Part shown: positions 12,475 to 24,399 of the stretch, in pieces
How the letters are laid out: each line of letters starts with the position of its first letter
How positions within the stretch are numbered: the first letter of the stretch is position 1
NCBI RefSeq assembly: GCF_963678635.1
Contig: NC_087068.1
Span: 38,961,649-39,025,648, forward strand
Origin: Symsagittifera roscoffensis
Taxonomy: Eukaryota; Xenacoelomorpha; Acoela; Convolutidae
DNA: 64,000 bases
Direction: 5' to 3'
Program-made: the position numbers and the translations under genes
Notes under the pieces: model-generated
Told to the model about the DNA's origin: nothing
Database searches by the model: none
What the model saw: only the letters and a program-made list of their open reading frames with translations

Positions 12475-13440
12475 AACGCAAACACACGCACACAAAAACA
12501 CATCCACGCTCACAAAAAAAATCACATTTACAAACAAATACAAATGCACACACACAAAGGCACGCACAGACGCGTAAAAAATCATACTCACACACACGAA
12601 CACACACACGCACACTCACAATCACACGCATTTACACACTTACAAACAAACACACGCACGCACTCCACCACACATCCACAAATGAAAGCACGCAAACACG
12701 CATCACACAATCACACACGCACAAACACTCACACATACACACAAACACAAACACACAACCACGAACAAAACCTACACACACATATACAAAGAAACACAAA
12801 TGCATACAAACACTCTCACGCACACACGCAAAAACACACATGAAAACACACACAAAACACACACACACACACTCAAAAACATAAATACACACTCTCACAC
12901 AGTCACACACGCACGCACGCAAACATGCACCACACAATCACACATGCACACACGCTAACGCAAACACACGCACACAAAAACACATCCACGCTCACAAAAA
13001 AAATCACATTTACAAACAAATACAAATGCACACACACAAAGGCACGCACAGACGCGTAAAAAATCATACTCACACACACGAACACACACACGCACACTCA
13101 CAATCACACGCATTTACACACTTACAAACAAACACACGCACGCACTCCACCACACATCCACAAATGAAAGCACGCAAACACGCATCACACAATCACACAC
13201 GCACAAACACTCACACATACACACAAACACAAACACACAACCACGAACAAAACCTACACACACATATACAAAGAAACACAAATGCATACAAACACACTCA
13301 CGCACACACGCAAAAACACACATGAAAACACACACAAAACACACACACACACTCAAAAACATAAATACACACTCTCACACAGTCACACACGCACGCACGC
13401 AAACATGCACCACACTATCACACATGCACACACGCTAACG
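12475..13440 (+). repeat. Recent 482-bp tandem duplication inside the array
   Basis: Two adjacent copies with period 482 bp are nearly identical, with only a few differences. For example cacagacgcgtaaaaaatca occurs near 12,565 and again 482 bp later. This contrasts with the clearly diverged neighbouring modules and points to a recent unequal exchange or slippage event. Confidence 0.85.
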
Positions 13441-14111
13441 CAAACACACGCACACAAATACACATCCACGCTCACAAAAAAAACACGTTCACAAACAAAC
13501 ACAAACGCACACACACACAAAGGCACGCACACACGCGTACATAATCATACTCACACGCACGAACACACACACGCACACTCACAATCACAACTCGAATTTA
13601 CACACTTATAAAAAAAACACACGCACGCACTCTATTGCACAGCCACAAACGAACGCACGCAAACACATAACCACGCACAAAACACAAACACTCACACTTA
13701 CAAAGAAACAAAAATGCATGCAATTACACTCACGCACACACTCAAAAGCACACACAAAAACACACACACGTTCACAAACAGACATACGCACTCTCACACA
13801 GTCACACACGCACGCACGCAAACATGCACCACACAATCACACAAGCACACACTAACGCAAACCCACGCACACAAATACACTTCCGCGCTCACAAAAAACA
13901 CATTAACAAACAAACACAAACGCACACACACACAAAAAGAGGCACGCACACACGCACGTACACTTGCACAAACACACTCTTGCAAATAAAGGCAAACACT
14001 CATACAAATATGCAGACACATAAGCTTAAAAACACACACGCGCACACACAAACCTTTACTCACGCACTCACAAATTCCTAAACACAAAGCACAAGCACGT
14101 ACAGATAGAAC

Positions 14112-14238
14112 TTGAGTCACTCGCCAAGCAAAAAAAAAGAACTTTATTACTCTATTGGAATTCACTTTACCCTCTCTTTAACTTAAACTGGAGCTTTTGG
14201 GTAAAACTCTTACCTTAATCGAACACCTTAGTGCCATC
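14112..14238 (+). repeat. Array core 5
   Basis: Full core beginning ttgagtcactcgccaagca; 2,371 bp after core 4. The long gap includes the 482-bp duplication. Confidence 0.8.
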
Positions 14239-15561
14239 CAATCAACACACGTTCACAACAATGACACATACAAATAAAGGCACGCTCACACGCATACATA
14301 GTCACACTCACACACACGAACACACACACACACACACGCACACTCACAAATACAGCATTTACACACTTACAGACAATCACACGCGCGCACTCCATCACAC
14401 AGCCACAAACGAAAGCACGCATACACGCATCACACAATCACACAAGCACAAACACTCTCACAAACACACGCACACAAACACACAACCACGCACAAAACCT
14501 ACACACACATTTATAAAGAAACACAAATGCATTTAAACACACTCACGCTCACACGCAAAAACACACACACACTCACAAACAGACATACACACTCTCACAC
14601 AGTCACACACGCACGCACGCTACAAGCACCACACAATCACACATGCACACACACTAACGCAAACACACGCACACAAATACACATCAACGCTCACAAAAAA
14701 AACACATTTACAAACAAACACAAACGCACACACACACAAAAGCACGCACAGACGCGTACATAATCATACTCACACACACAAAAACAGACACGCAAACTCA
14801 CAATCACACGAATTTTCACACTTACAAAAAACACACACGCACTCCATCACACAGCCACAAACGAACGCACAAAAAATATGCATCACACAACCACACACGC
14901 ACAAAACTCACACAAACACACGCACACAAACACACAACCACGCACAAAACACAAACACACACACCTACAAAGAAACAAAAATGCATACAAACACACTCAC
15001 GCACACACGCAAAAATACACACAAAAACACACACACATTCGGAAACAGACATACACACTCTCACACAGTCACACACGCACGCACGCAAACATGCACCACA
15101 CAATCACACAAGCACACACACTAACGCAAACACACGCACACAATTGCACTCCCACGCTCATAAAAAAACACATTAACAAACAAACGCAAACGCACACACG
15201 CACACACACACAAAAAAAGCACGCACACATGCACGTACATTTGCACAAACACACACAAATACACGCACTCACATACACTCATACACACATACTCACACTC
15301 ACAAAAAACACAAGCAAAAATTCTCACACACTCATAAGCACACAAACACACTCACCCGAACTTAATTAAACACACAGGCACACACACACACACGCAGGCA
15401 CACACACACACACACGCACAATCACACTCTTGCAAATAAAGGCAAACACCCATACAATTATGCAGACACACACACTTACAAACACACACGCACATACTCA
15501 CCTTTTTACTCACGCACTCACATATTCTTAAACACAAAGCAAACGCACATACAGATAGAAT

Positions 15562-15688
15562 TTGAGTCACTCGCCAAACAAAAAAAAGAACTTGATTCCT
15601 CTATTTTAATTCATTTTACCCTCTCTTCAACTTAAACTGGAGCTTTTGGGTCAAACTCTTACATTAATCGAATACATTAGTGCCATCC
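15562..15688 (+). repeat. Array core 6
   Basis: Full core beginning ttgagtcactcgccaaaca; 1,450 bp after core 5. Confidence 0.8.
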
Positions 15689-16680
15689 AATCGACACACG
15701 CTCACACCAATCACACATACAATAAAGGCACGCACGCACAGCATACATAATCATACTCACACAAATGAACACACGCACGCACACACGCAAAAACATGCAC
15801 AAAAACACACACACAAAACACACACACATTCACAAATAGACATACACACTCTCACACAGTCACACACGCACGCACGCTACAAGCACCACACAATCACACA
15901 TGCACACACACTAACGCAAACACACGCACACAAATACACATTCATGCTCACAAAAAAAAACACATTTACAAACAAACACAAACGCACACACACACAAAGG
16001 CACGCACACACTCGTACATAATCATACTCACACACACGAACACACACACGCTCACTCAAAATCACACGAATTTACACACTTACAAAAAAAACACGCACGC
16101 ACTCTATCACACAGCCACAAACGAATGCACGCAAACACGCATTACACAATCACACACCTACAAAAACTCACACAAACACACAACCACGCACAAAACACAA
16201 ACACACACACTTACAAAGAAACAAAAATGCATACAAACACACTCACGCACACACGCAAAAACACACACAAAAACACGCACACACTCACAAACAGACATAC
16301 ACACTCTCACACAGTCACACACGCACGCACGCTTCATGCACCACACAATCACACACGCACAAACACTCACACAAACACACGCACACAAACACACAACCAC
16401 GCACAAAACCTACTCACACATTTACAAAGAAACACAAATGCATACAAACACACTCACGCACACACGCAAAAACACACACAAAAACACACACACTCACAAA
16501 CAGACATACACACTCTCACACAGTCACACACGAATGTACTCAAGCATGCACCACACAACCACACATGCACACACACTAACGCAAACACACACACTTACAA
16601 ACACACACGCGCACACGCACACATTTTTTCATGCACTCACAATTTCTTAAACACAAAGCACAAGCATATACAGATAGAAC

Positions 16681-16810
16681 TTGAGTCACTCGCCAAACAA
16701 AAAAAAAAGAACTGAATTCTTCTATTTGAATTCACTTTACCCTCTCTTTAACTTAAACTGGAGCTTTTGGGTAAAACTCTTACATTAATCGAACACAATA
16801 GGGTGTCATC
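16681..16810 (+). repeat. Array core 7
   Basis: Full core with a changed end (aatagggtgtcatc instead of attagtgccatcc). Confidence 0.8.
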
Positions 16811-17460
16811 TCGTCAACACACGTTCACTCCAATCTCACATACAAATAAAGGCACGCACGCACGCATACATAATCATACTCACACACAGACAATCACACG
16901 CATTTACACACTTACAAACAAATACACGCACGCACTTTATGACACAGCAACAAACGGAGGCACGCAAACACGGACCACACAATCACACACGCACAAACAC
17001 TCACACAAACACACGCACACAAATACACAATCACGCACAACACACACACACACTTACAAAGAAACACAAATGCATACAAACACACGCACGCACACACGCA
17101 AAAACACAAAAAAAACACACACACTCACAAACAGACATACACACTCTCACACAGTCACACACGCATGTACTCAAGCATGCACCACACAGCCACACATGCA
17201 CACACACTAACGCAAACACACGCACAAAAATACACATCCACGCTCACATTAAAACACTTTTACAAACAAACGCAAACGCACACCCAAACAAAGGCACGCA
17301 CAAACGCACGTACACTTGCACAAACACACACAAATACACGCACTTACATATACTTACACACACACACACTCACACTCACAAAAAAACACAAAAACTCACT
17401 CACACACAAATTCAGAAACGCCTTCATAGCACTCATGCACATACACACAGAAAAATTTTC

Positions 17461-17598
17461 AATCACTCGCCGTACAAAAAGGCTTAATTGCTTGAAAATT
17501 ATTGCCTCTAATTTAACTTATTTTTTAACCTCTATTTTTTTTCAAACTGGAGCCTTTACATCAATTTCAAAATTATACCGAGGAGATAAGTGCCACAC
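17461..17598 (+). repeat. Array core 8 (diverged type)
   Basis: Keeps CACTCGCC, CAAACTGGAGC and ATAAGTGCCA, but the middle differs from cores 2-7 and resembles core 10 (ttgaaaattattgcctctaa in both). Confidence 0.75.
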
Positions 17599-17923
17599 TA
17601 CTACACATAACACATACCCACGAACACACACGCACGCCACAAAACACACAAACACATACAAACTCAACTACGCACACAAACAGACAAGCACCCACGCACA
17701 CACACAACCCCAAACTTACATAAAACAGACATGCAAACACTCTTTCTCACACACAGAGAGACACACGCACAAAATTACGCGCACACACACATACGTTTAA
17801 ACACACATACAAGCACACACCCTGCAAACTCACGCACACAAGCATTCACAAACACAAACACAGACACTTTACTCACACACTCACATATTCTTAAATACAC
17901 AGCACACGCACTTACAGATAGAA

Positions 17924-18038
17924 GTTGAATCACTCGCCACACTCGCCACACATTTTAAACTACTTTTACACTCTCTTTAACTTAAACGGGAGCTTTTGGG
18001 TCAAACTCGGAAACAAATCCAAGACATAAGTGCCATCC
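17924..18038 (+). repeat. Array core 9 (short)
   Basis: A shortened core. CACTCGCCA is duplicated in place, and the CTCTCTTTAACTTAAAC and GGAGCTTTTGGGTCAAACTC segments are retained. Confidence 0.75.
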
Positions 18039-18522
18039 CATCTACACACGTACACACCGAAACAACATACATACAAACGCACGCACGCTTACACAATCAC
18101 ACTCACATTCGAACACACACAAACGCACACAAACATGCACACACGCACACACACAATCACACTCAAATTCGAACACACACAAACGCACACAAACAAACAC
18201 AAACGCACACAAACACACACACACACTCACAAACAGACGCACTCATTCTCACACAGTCACACATGCACACATGCACGCAAACACTCACCACAAAATTGCA
18301 CATGCTCACAGACTCACGAAAACACACTCGCACAAACAAACACAATTACAAACAAACCCAAATGCACACACAAAAACGCACGCACACATACACACACACA
18401 CAAACACACGCACTCATAAACTTTTACACACACACTCGCTCTCATAAAAAGACACACACACGAACTCACCCACACGCATATTCACAAACGCCTTCATAGC
18501 ACCCACACAAACGCACAGGAAG

Positions 18523-18662
18523 AATTTGAATCACTCGCCGTACAAAAAAACTTAATTAATTGAAAATTATTGCCTCTAATTCAAATAACTTCTCATCCTC
18601 TTTTTAGCTCAAACTAGAGCTTAAGATCAATTTCCGAATTAAATTGAAGAGATAAGTGCCAC
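18523..18662 (+). repeat. Array core 10 (diverged type)
   Basis: Last core; shares its middle with core 8 and ends gagataagtgccacc. It lies about 80 bp left of the inverted repeat. Confidence 0.75.
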
Positions 18663-18742
18663 CTTCACCTACGCATATACACACCACACAAACACATACG
18701 CACACTCTAACACACAAACACACTCACACATGCCCACACATC

Positions 18743-18992
18743 ACACTCACACACGCGCACAAAGACGCACGCACACTCACAGACGCACGCACACTGGTAC
18801 GCACACACTAAAAAATCACACACGCTCACAAAGACACACGCACGCTCACGCAAACCCACACACTTACCAAAACTAATTGTGTGGGTTTGCGTGAGCGTGC
18901 GTGTGTGTTTGTGAGCGTGTGTGATTGTTTGTGTGTGCGTACCAGTGTGCGTGCGTCTGTGAGTATGTGGTGTTTGTGCGTGTGTGAGTATG
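18743..18992. repeat. Long inverted repeat where the CA tract flips to GT
   Basis: Left arm about 18,743-18,863 and right arm about 18,879-18,992, separated by a ~15-nt loop (ttaccaaaactaatt). The arms match closely, for example cgctcacgcaaacccacac on the left against gtgtgggtttgcgtgagcg on the right. At the centre the A/C-rich strand becomes G/T-rich, the only strand switch in the array. CA-rich sequence resumes at about 19,010. Confidence 0.85.
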
Positions 18993-19454
18993 ATACTACA
19001 TACTACATACATGCACGCACGCAATTACACACACACACACACTCAGACTGGCACACATACACAATTCGACACACACACGCCCAACACTCAAAAACACAAC
19101 GCAGAACACTTACTTTCAAACAAACATTCAAAAGATTCATTGAATGCTGCAAAAACAAAAAATACTAACCTGTCATTTAGAAAAAAACTTCAACTTCCAA
19201 ATTGAAACATTGCCAACATACAGTTGGAAAAGAGTCACAAATGCAAACAGGAAAAAATCGTTCGGACTTCAAAGGAAAAAAACATACGGCCATAGGGCTC
19301 TCTGAATTTCAAAAAATAATCATGACTGACACTTTTTTGTAAAAATTTAACCAAATTGAGAAACCTAGATCAAAAAAAAGCTTTTCATTCCGTTTGGAAA
19401 TCTTCATATTAAAATCCCTTTTCAAAACGTATTGTCGATCACATTTCTCATGAA

Positions 19455-19459
19455 CTTTA
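19455..19459 (+). repeat. Target-site duplication, left
   Basis: CTTTA directly before the 5' LTR, repeated directly after the 3' LTR. Five bases is the usual copia length. Confidence 0.85.
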
Positions 19460-19702
19460 TATTGGTGATTTTTCCTAACTGAACTGGAATTGATCTTTCT
19501 TATTCAGTTCAAACTGAAAAATCACTTCCCGATTTTTGTTAAAATTAGCTGGTGAAACACGACCTTTAGTCATTGGTTCGAGCAACTTTGTGCGGATGAT
19601 TTACCATATATATTTGATCTGATTTGCTACTGGAATTATCACTCAAATCTCATTGATTCACTCCTTAGTAATCAACCGTTTGTCGCTGTAATAATCTTGA
19701 TA
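19460..19702 (+). repeat. 5' LTR of the copia element
   Basis: Begins TATTGGTGATTTTTCC and ends AATCTTGATA. The ends are TA...TA instead of the usual TG...CA, but the border is fixed by the target duplication, the primer site and the matching second copy. Confidence 0.9.
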
Positions 19703-19716
19703 GGTTATGGGCCCAG
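19703..19716 (+). promoter_or_regulatory. Primer-binding site, half-tRNA type (initiator Met)
   Basis: GGTTATGGGCCCAG starts immediately after the 5' LTR. It is complementary to the anticodon stem-loop region of initiator tRNA-Met (CTGGGCCCATAACC), not to the tRNA 3' end. This is the arrangement known for Drosophila copia, where a cleaved 5' half of the tRNA primes reverse transcription. Confidence 0.85.
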
Positions 19717-20264
19717 ATGCCCAATCACGAGTGAGAAGTCAGGAGTCAAGATTGACTGTTTGTTCAAACGAATAAGGAAAAAAGCTGAGATTTGCAGTGG
19801 AGTTGTGACAGTGAAAATCACAACTTGAAATATACAACTGATCAGTTAGACAACTGCGAGAGAAGCAGGCCAAAACTACTTGGAGATAGACGATTGTTCA
19901 GACAGAGAAGTGCAAAGATAGAAGAGATAGACACAACTTCTAGAGATAGACAACTCTGACGATAGATGCAGGGAAACACAACAGAGAAGAGGAGAAGACG
20001 GTCAAAAGCTGCACGAAGGGGCACTGAGTGAGCACAGCAGTGGAAGAAGCGCTACACTATTGATAGTGAAATAAAACTGAAACAAACTGATAAATTTCAT
20101 GTTTTATTTGTAAAAGTTGCTGATTTATACTCAATTTTTGCGGAAGGATAAATTTGTTCGTACGCAGTTGCTCAAATCCGACACAAACTCAATCCAATGA
20201 ATACATTGCAATTAAAAGAAAAAGAAACTGATACCCCAGAATAAAAAGACGAATTTCTATTTTG

Positions 20265-20267
<3 letters not shown>

Positions 20268-20328
<61 letters not shown>
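20268..20328 (+). repeat. TA microsatellite in the copia leader
   Basis: About 30 uninterrupted TA units between the primer-binding site and gag. Confidence 0.95.
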
Positions 20329-20329
<1 letters not shown>

Positions 20330-20639
20330 CCTAGTATGAAATCTGAGGAGGGACCTTAGCTTTGCTAAGTCGCTGATGTGTTATTCAGTACGCACTCCGT
20401 TGGGTTCCAAATCAGATTTAGGTAATCAAATATACTTGCATAGTTATATAAGCTGGCGATATTGATGTTTATAGAGTATGATTTTGATGTAAGAGAAAAC
20501 GGGGTCATTGAATTTTACCCAGGGCACTACATAATTTTTTTTTGAGTTTTGGATTGGAGATAATCTTTTTGTGTGAGAATTAAGTCGAAAATAAGAACTT
20601 GGATTAGAAAAGAATTGTCGAAAACTGATAGGATAGTTT

Positions 20640-21470
20640 TTTTCGGGAAAAGAAGAAGATTTTTCCTACTTTGAAGAGCAATTCGAGGCACGAATTTTTC
20701 ACTTGAAGTTAAACAAGATTTTAGATGAGACAGTTGATTATAGAAATTTTATGCCAAGTTTAAGACCGAATGCGAGCAGTGATCAAAAACAAGCTGCGAT
20801 AGATAAAGGCAAAGAGATTTTTGAAGAAAAACAGTTGCATATCTGGTACGAACTTGTGCAGTCTCTAGATAAAAAATCATTTTAGTTTTTAAGACCTTAT
20901 AAAGGCAATGGTAGCAAAGCTTGGGATGTTTTACGGAAAAGGTTTAAGAGCTTTGGAAGACCCAGGCTGCAAAAACTAATCTCCGAACTTACAACTTTGA
21001 AAAAGAATAGTAATGAAACAGTGATAGATTATTTGACTAGAGCAGAGGAGATTCAGTATAACTTAGAACAAGTGAACGAAGGAGTGAGTGAAAAAATGTT
21101 AATTTCAATTAATTTGAAAGGACTTCCAAAACAATTTGAAACTTTTTCTACTATAGCTAAGTTTAGTAGAGATGAGAAAAGTTTAGATGAGTTGAAAAGA
21201 GATTTAGTGAATTTTGATAGCGAGAGACAAGTAATCGAAAAAGAGCATGCTTTTAAGAGCGAGAACAGAGTTTGTTTCAAGTGTCATATAAGAGGACATG
21301 TGTCGAAACAATGCAGAGAAAACTTAAGCAGCAGACGAGATAGTGAAGATAGAGTTCGAAAAATTCAGTGTTATGAGTGCAAGGAGTTTGGACAAATTGC
21401 AAAATATTGCCAAGCAAAGAAAAAGTTCATTAGTAGGACTAAACGAGAACAGCAGAACCTAGTAGCTGAA
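20640..21470 (+). pseudogene. gag: copia Gag (capsid/nucleocapsid), broken
   Basis: The frame opens with FSGKEEDFSYFEEQFEARIF, a Gag N-terminal block, but no start codon fits; an in-frame stop at 20,634-20,636 and a T-run just after it suggest a frameshift near the start. A nonsense codon lies at 20,883-20,885. After it come KAWDVLRKRF, a helical region with LISINLKGLPKQFETFSTI, and two zinc knuckles. The first, CFKCHIRGHVSKQC, has the full CCHC set. The second, CYECKEFGQIAKYC, has Gln where His is expected. The product would form the virus-like particle and bind RNA. Confidence 0.85.
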
Positions 21471-21860
21471 ACAGATGCTCATTGTAGTTTTCTGAGTGGA
21501 GTGTCTCCGCGCGAGGACTTAGTTGTAGACTCTGGAGCTACCAGTAATATGATTAAGGATCGAGACATGTTTGTTAGTTTAGATCAGAACTTCAAAGGAT
21601 CGGTTAGCAATGCAAATTTCTCTGAATCAAAAATTTTAGGGAAAGGTGAAGTTAGATTCAAAGTGAAAGATGAGAAAGGCGAGTTTAAGATGATTGAGCT
21701 GAAGAATACTTTGTACGTTCCTGAAAACTCAAGAAATTTGCTGAGTGTATCAAAAATGAAGAAAGCAGGAGCAGAAGTTGTTTTTGGTGTAAGCTCGTTT
21801 GTTCGCCAGGGAAATGGATCAGTTTACCCATTAAGAGAGGAAAGTGGTCTTTTTTTATGA
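21470..21860 (+). pseudogene. copia protease region
   Basis: VVDSGATSNM near 21,522-21,551 is the aspartic protease active site (DSGA). It is followed by LKNTLYVPENSRNLLSVSKM, the usual copia block after the protease. A TGA at 21,858-21,860 stops the frame, which then continues in the same phase into integrase. Its role would be to cut the Gag-Pol precursor. Confidence 0.85.
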
Positions 21861-22575
21861 GACACTTTTGTAGGAAAAGACGAGTGTTATGTAGTAAGCA
21901 CATTGAAACAGTGGCATTGCAGGATGGGTCATAATAACTACAAAAATATAAGTCATTTGGAGCAACATGTTGAAGGCATGAAGATTAGTGATTTTGAAAT
22001 TGAGAATTGTGAAACTTGTGAGTTGAATAGAGCAAAAAAGAAGCCAGTCCCGAAAGATTCTTATACCAGGGCAACCAGGACACTAGATTTTGTTCACACA
22101 GTTATTTTAGGTCCTATCGACCCGCTAGCTGAGGATGGACATATATATGCTATAGGTTTTGTGGAAAACTTTTCTAGATATCTGAAAATTTATTTCATGA
22201 AGACGAGAGATGAGGCAACAGAAAAGTTGGAAAGGTTCATTGCAGACATAGGAATCCCTCAGACTTTAGTTTCAGACGGCGCAGGAGAGTACATTGGTCA
22301 AGATTTTAGGCGAATTTGTAGGAAACAAAAAATAAGAATTGAATCATCGGCTCCTTATACACCTCAAGAGAACGGAAAGATAGAAAGGTTGTGGGGAACA
22401 ATTACTCCAATGGCACGCTGCATGATTTTTGATGCGAATTTATCGAAAACTTATTGGCATTATGATCTTAATATGGCTGCTAATCTCAAAAATATGTGCT
22501 TTCATTCTGCTATAGGGAAAACACCCTACGAGTCAATGTATGGAGAAAAACCCAATCTTAATTTTTTGGGTGTGT
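21861..22575 (+). pseudogene. copia integrase, catalytic Asp lost
   Basis: The N-terminal HHCC zinc finger is visible (WHCRMGHNN, ISHLEQH, CETCELNRA). The catalytic core would need D, D and E. The second Asp is present in LVSDGAGEYIG and the Glu in PQENGKIERLWG. The first, usually in an HSD/HTD-CGP motif, is replaced by Val (FVHTVILGPID), a change that a single base explains. A frameshift in a T-run near 22,560-22,568 puts the rest of pol (from 22,589) in another frame. Confidence 0.85.
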
Positions 22576-22577
22576 AG

Positions 22578-24385
22578 CGTATAGTTTTGTGGAAAAACAG
22601 TTTCGGAAAAAACTAGACAAAAAGTCTAGAAGGGAAATTTTTTTAGGGACATCGGAAAATAGTAAAGCTTATCTGATAGGAATTGAGAGTGAAGGAAAAC
22701 TCAAAGTGCAAAAGTCTAGAAACGTTAGTTTTGACGAATCTAAGTTCTACTTTGAGAAAAAGATAGAAAGTGACGAAGGAGAAAGAGTAGGTGATGTAGT
22801 ATTTTTTGGAGAAGTTCTCGAAAATATACCGAAAAGTGCTAAGGAAGCTTTAGCAGACCCTGACTGGCAAGAAGCCATGAAAAAAGAGTTTGATTCATTA
22901 GAGAAAATCAAAGTTTGGGAACTAGTTAGAAAAAGAGGAGAGAAGCCTATAGGCAGCAGATGGCATTTTGCTTTGAAGTACGGACCTAATGGTGAAATTT
23001 CCAGGTTTAAGGCTAGGTTTGTTGCTAAAGGTTTTAGCCAAGCTGAGGGAAGGGATTTTCACGAAACGTATTCGCCTACAGCCAAGATGTCGACCATAAG
23101 AATAGTCCTGAGCTTAGCAGTTCAAAATAGGTATCAGTTGAGACAGTTAGACATTAAAACTGCATACTTGAATGCCAAACAAGATGAAGAAATTCTTATG
23201 AAGCAACCTGAAGGGTTCGAGAAGTTTGATGAAGAAGGAAAACCCTTAGTTTGTCTTCTGAAGAAAAGTCTTTATGGACTGAAGCAGTCCGGTAGAAACT
23301 GGCATAGGTTTCTAAAAAGCTATCTTGAGGAATTAGGTTTTGAAAATTCAGTTTTTGATGAGTGCTTGTTTGTTAGGAGGATTGAGGGAGAGATAGAAGG
23401 TTTAATTTGCTTGTGGGTCGATGATATAGTGGTTTGTGGAGCAGACAAAAATTTCTGTAGCTGGTTTGAAAGAAATATCTCCGAAAAATTTGAGATAAGC
23501 GAGATAAGTGATCTTAAATGGTTCTTAGGAATGAAAATTGATTACTCAGGAAACGAAATTGGGATAAGTCAAAAGAAATATGTTGAAAAAATGATATCAA
23601 GGTTTAGGATGATCGAAGCAAAGCCGATAACTACCCCTATTGGTGAAAACGAAAAATTGACAAAAGAAGATTGTCCTTTAGAAGGTAGCATAGAACAAGA
23701 AATTATGAAAAAGTGTGATTATCGAGGACTTGTTGGTTGTCTAAATTGCCTAGCTTTATCAAGTAGACCCGACATTTGCTTTGAAGCAAATCTTTTAAGT
23801 TCTTTTGTGGAAAACCCAGGTTAAAAGCAGTGGAAAGCCGGAAAAAATTGTCTTAGATATCTGCTAAGAACGAAAAGTTTACCTTTAGTATACAGGAGGG
23901 ATAAGGCCTTGAATCTTGTTAGCTATTCGGATGCGGACTGGGCTGGAAATATAGACAATAGGAGAAGTATCTCAGGATATTGTTTTAAACTCAGTGACAA
24001 CTCAGGTGTAATCAGTTGGTCTAGCAGACTTCAGCGTTGTGTATCAACTTCAACAGCCGAAGCAGAACACAATGCTGTGGTCGAAACAGTAAAGGAAGGA
24101 ATTCATTTACAGGGCATTCTTAGCGACTTAGGCATATTTTGTAATAGGCTTTTAGAAGTTTTCGTTGATAACCAAGCTTGTATTGCCCTTAGTAAACACT
24201 CAATGAACCACGGCAAGACGAAGCATTTTGCCATAAAACTACACTTCCTTCGAGAGTTAGTTGAACAGAAGAAGGTGACATTAACCTTTTTACCAACAGC
24301 AAACATGCCTGCAGGCGCATTGACGAAAAACTTGGGAAAGTGCAAAACTGCATTTTTCCGAGACATTCTACAAGGAACCACCTAA
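22578..24385 (+). pseudogene. pol: copia reverse transcriptase and RNase H, broken
   Basis: RT: DPDWQEAMKKEFDSLEK near the N-terminus, then GSRWHFALKYG, RFKARFVAKGFSQ, the catalytic QLDIKTAYLNA and WVDDIVVC (the YVDD box), and KKSLYGLKQSGRNWH. A TAA at 23,822-23,824 breaks the frame inside the RT-RNase H connection. RNase H: YSDADWAGN, TSTAEAEHNAV and VDNQACIALSKH give its acidic active site. The frame ends at 24,385, just upstream of the polypurine tract. Active-site residues are intact in both domains. Confidence 0.9.
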
Positions 24386-24387
24386 TT

Positions 24388-24399
24388 TGAAAGGCGGGG
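24388..24399 (+). promoter_or_regulatory. Polypurine tract of the copia element
   Basis: GAAAGGCGGGG directly precedes the 3' LTR. It contains one C but is otherwise purine, in the position where plus-strand DNA synthesis is primed. Confidence 0.75.

Larger units (their letters stand above)
8488..19110 (+). repeat. CA-rich higher-order tandem array with conserved cores
   Basis: About 10.6 kb in which the plus strand is almost entirely A and C (ACAC, ACGC and AAACAC words), interrupted by ten copies of a ~130-bp block that is not CA-rich. Between cores, longer modules also recur. The line cagacatacacactctcac followed by acagtcacacacgcacg occurs near 12,225, 13,786, 14,578, 15,050, 16,290, 16,500 and 17,136 and, with small changes, near 12,884, 13,364, 15,840 and 18,234. 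Core-to-core distance varies from about 0.46 to 2.4 kb, so unit length changes by gain and loss of CA-rich modules. Long frames rich in His/Thr on one strand and Cys/Val on the other are a by-product of the repeat. Confidence 0.9.

Noticed and set aside
8488-19110. CRISPR-like array of regularly spaced repeats
   Set aside because: Core spacing is irregular (0.46-2.4 kb), spacers are simple repeats, and the locus is animal DNA.
8527-19168. Many long open frames rich in His/Thr (plus strand) or Cys/Val (minus strand)
   Set aside because: They are translations of ACACAC and GTGTGT in several overlapping frames, without start context, domains or consistent boundaries. The lack of stops follows from the repeat composition.
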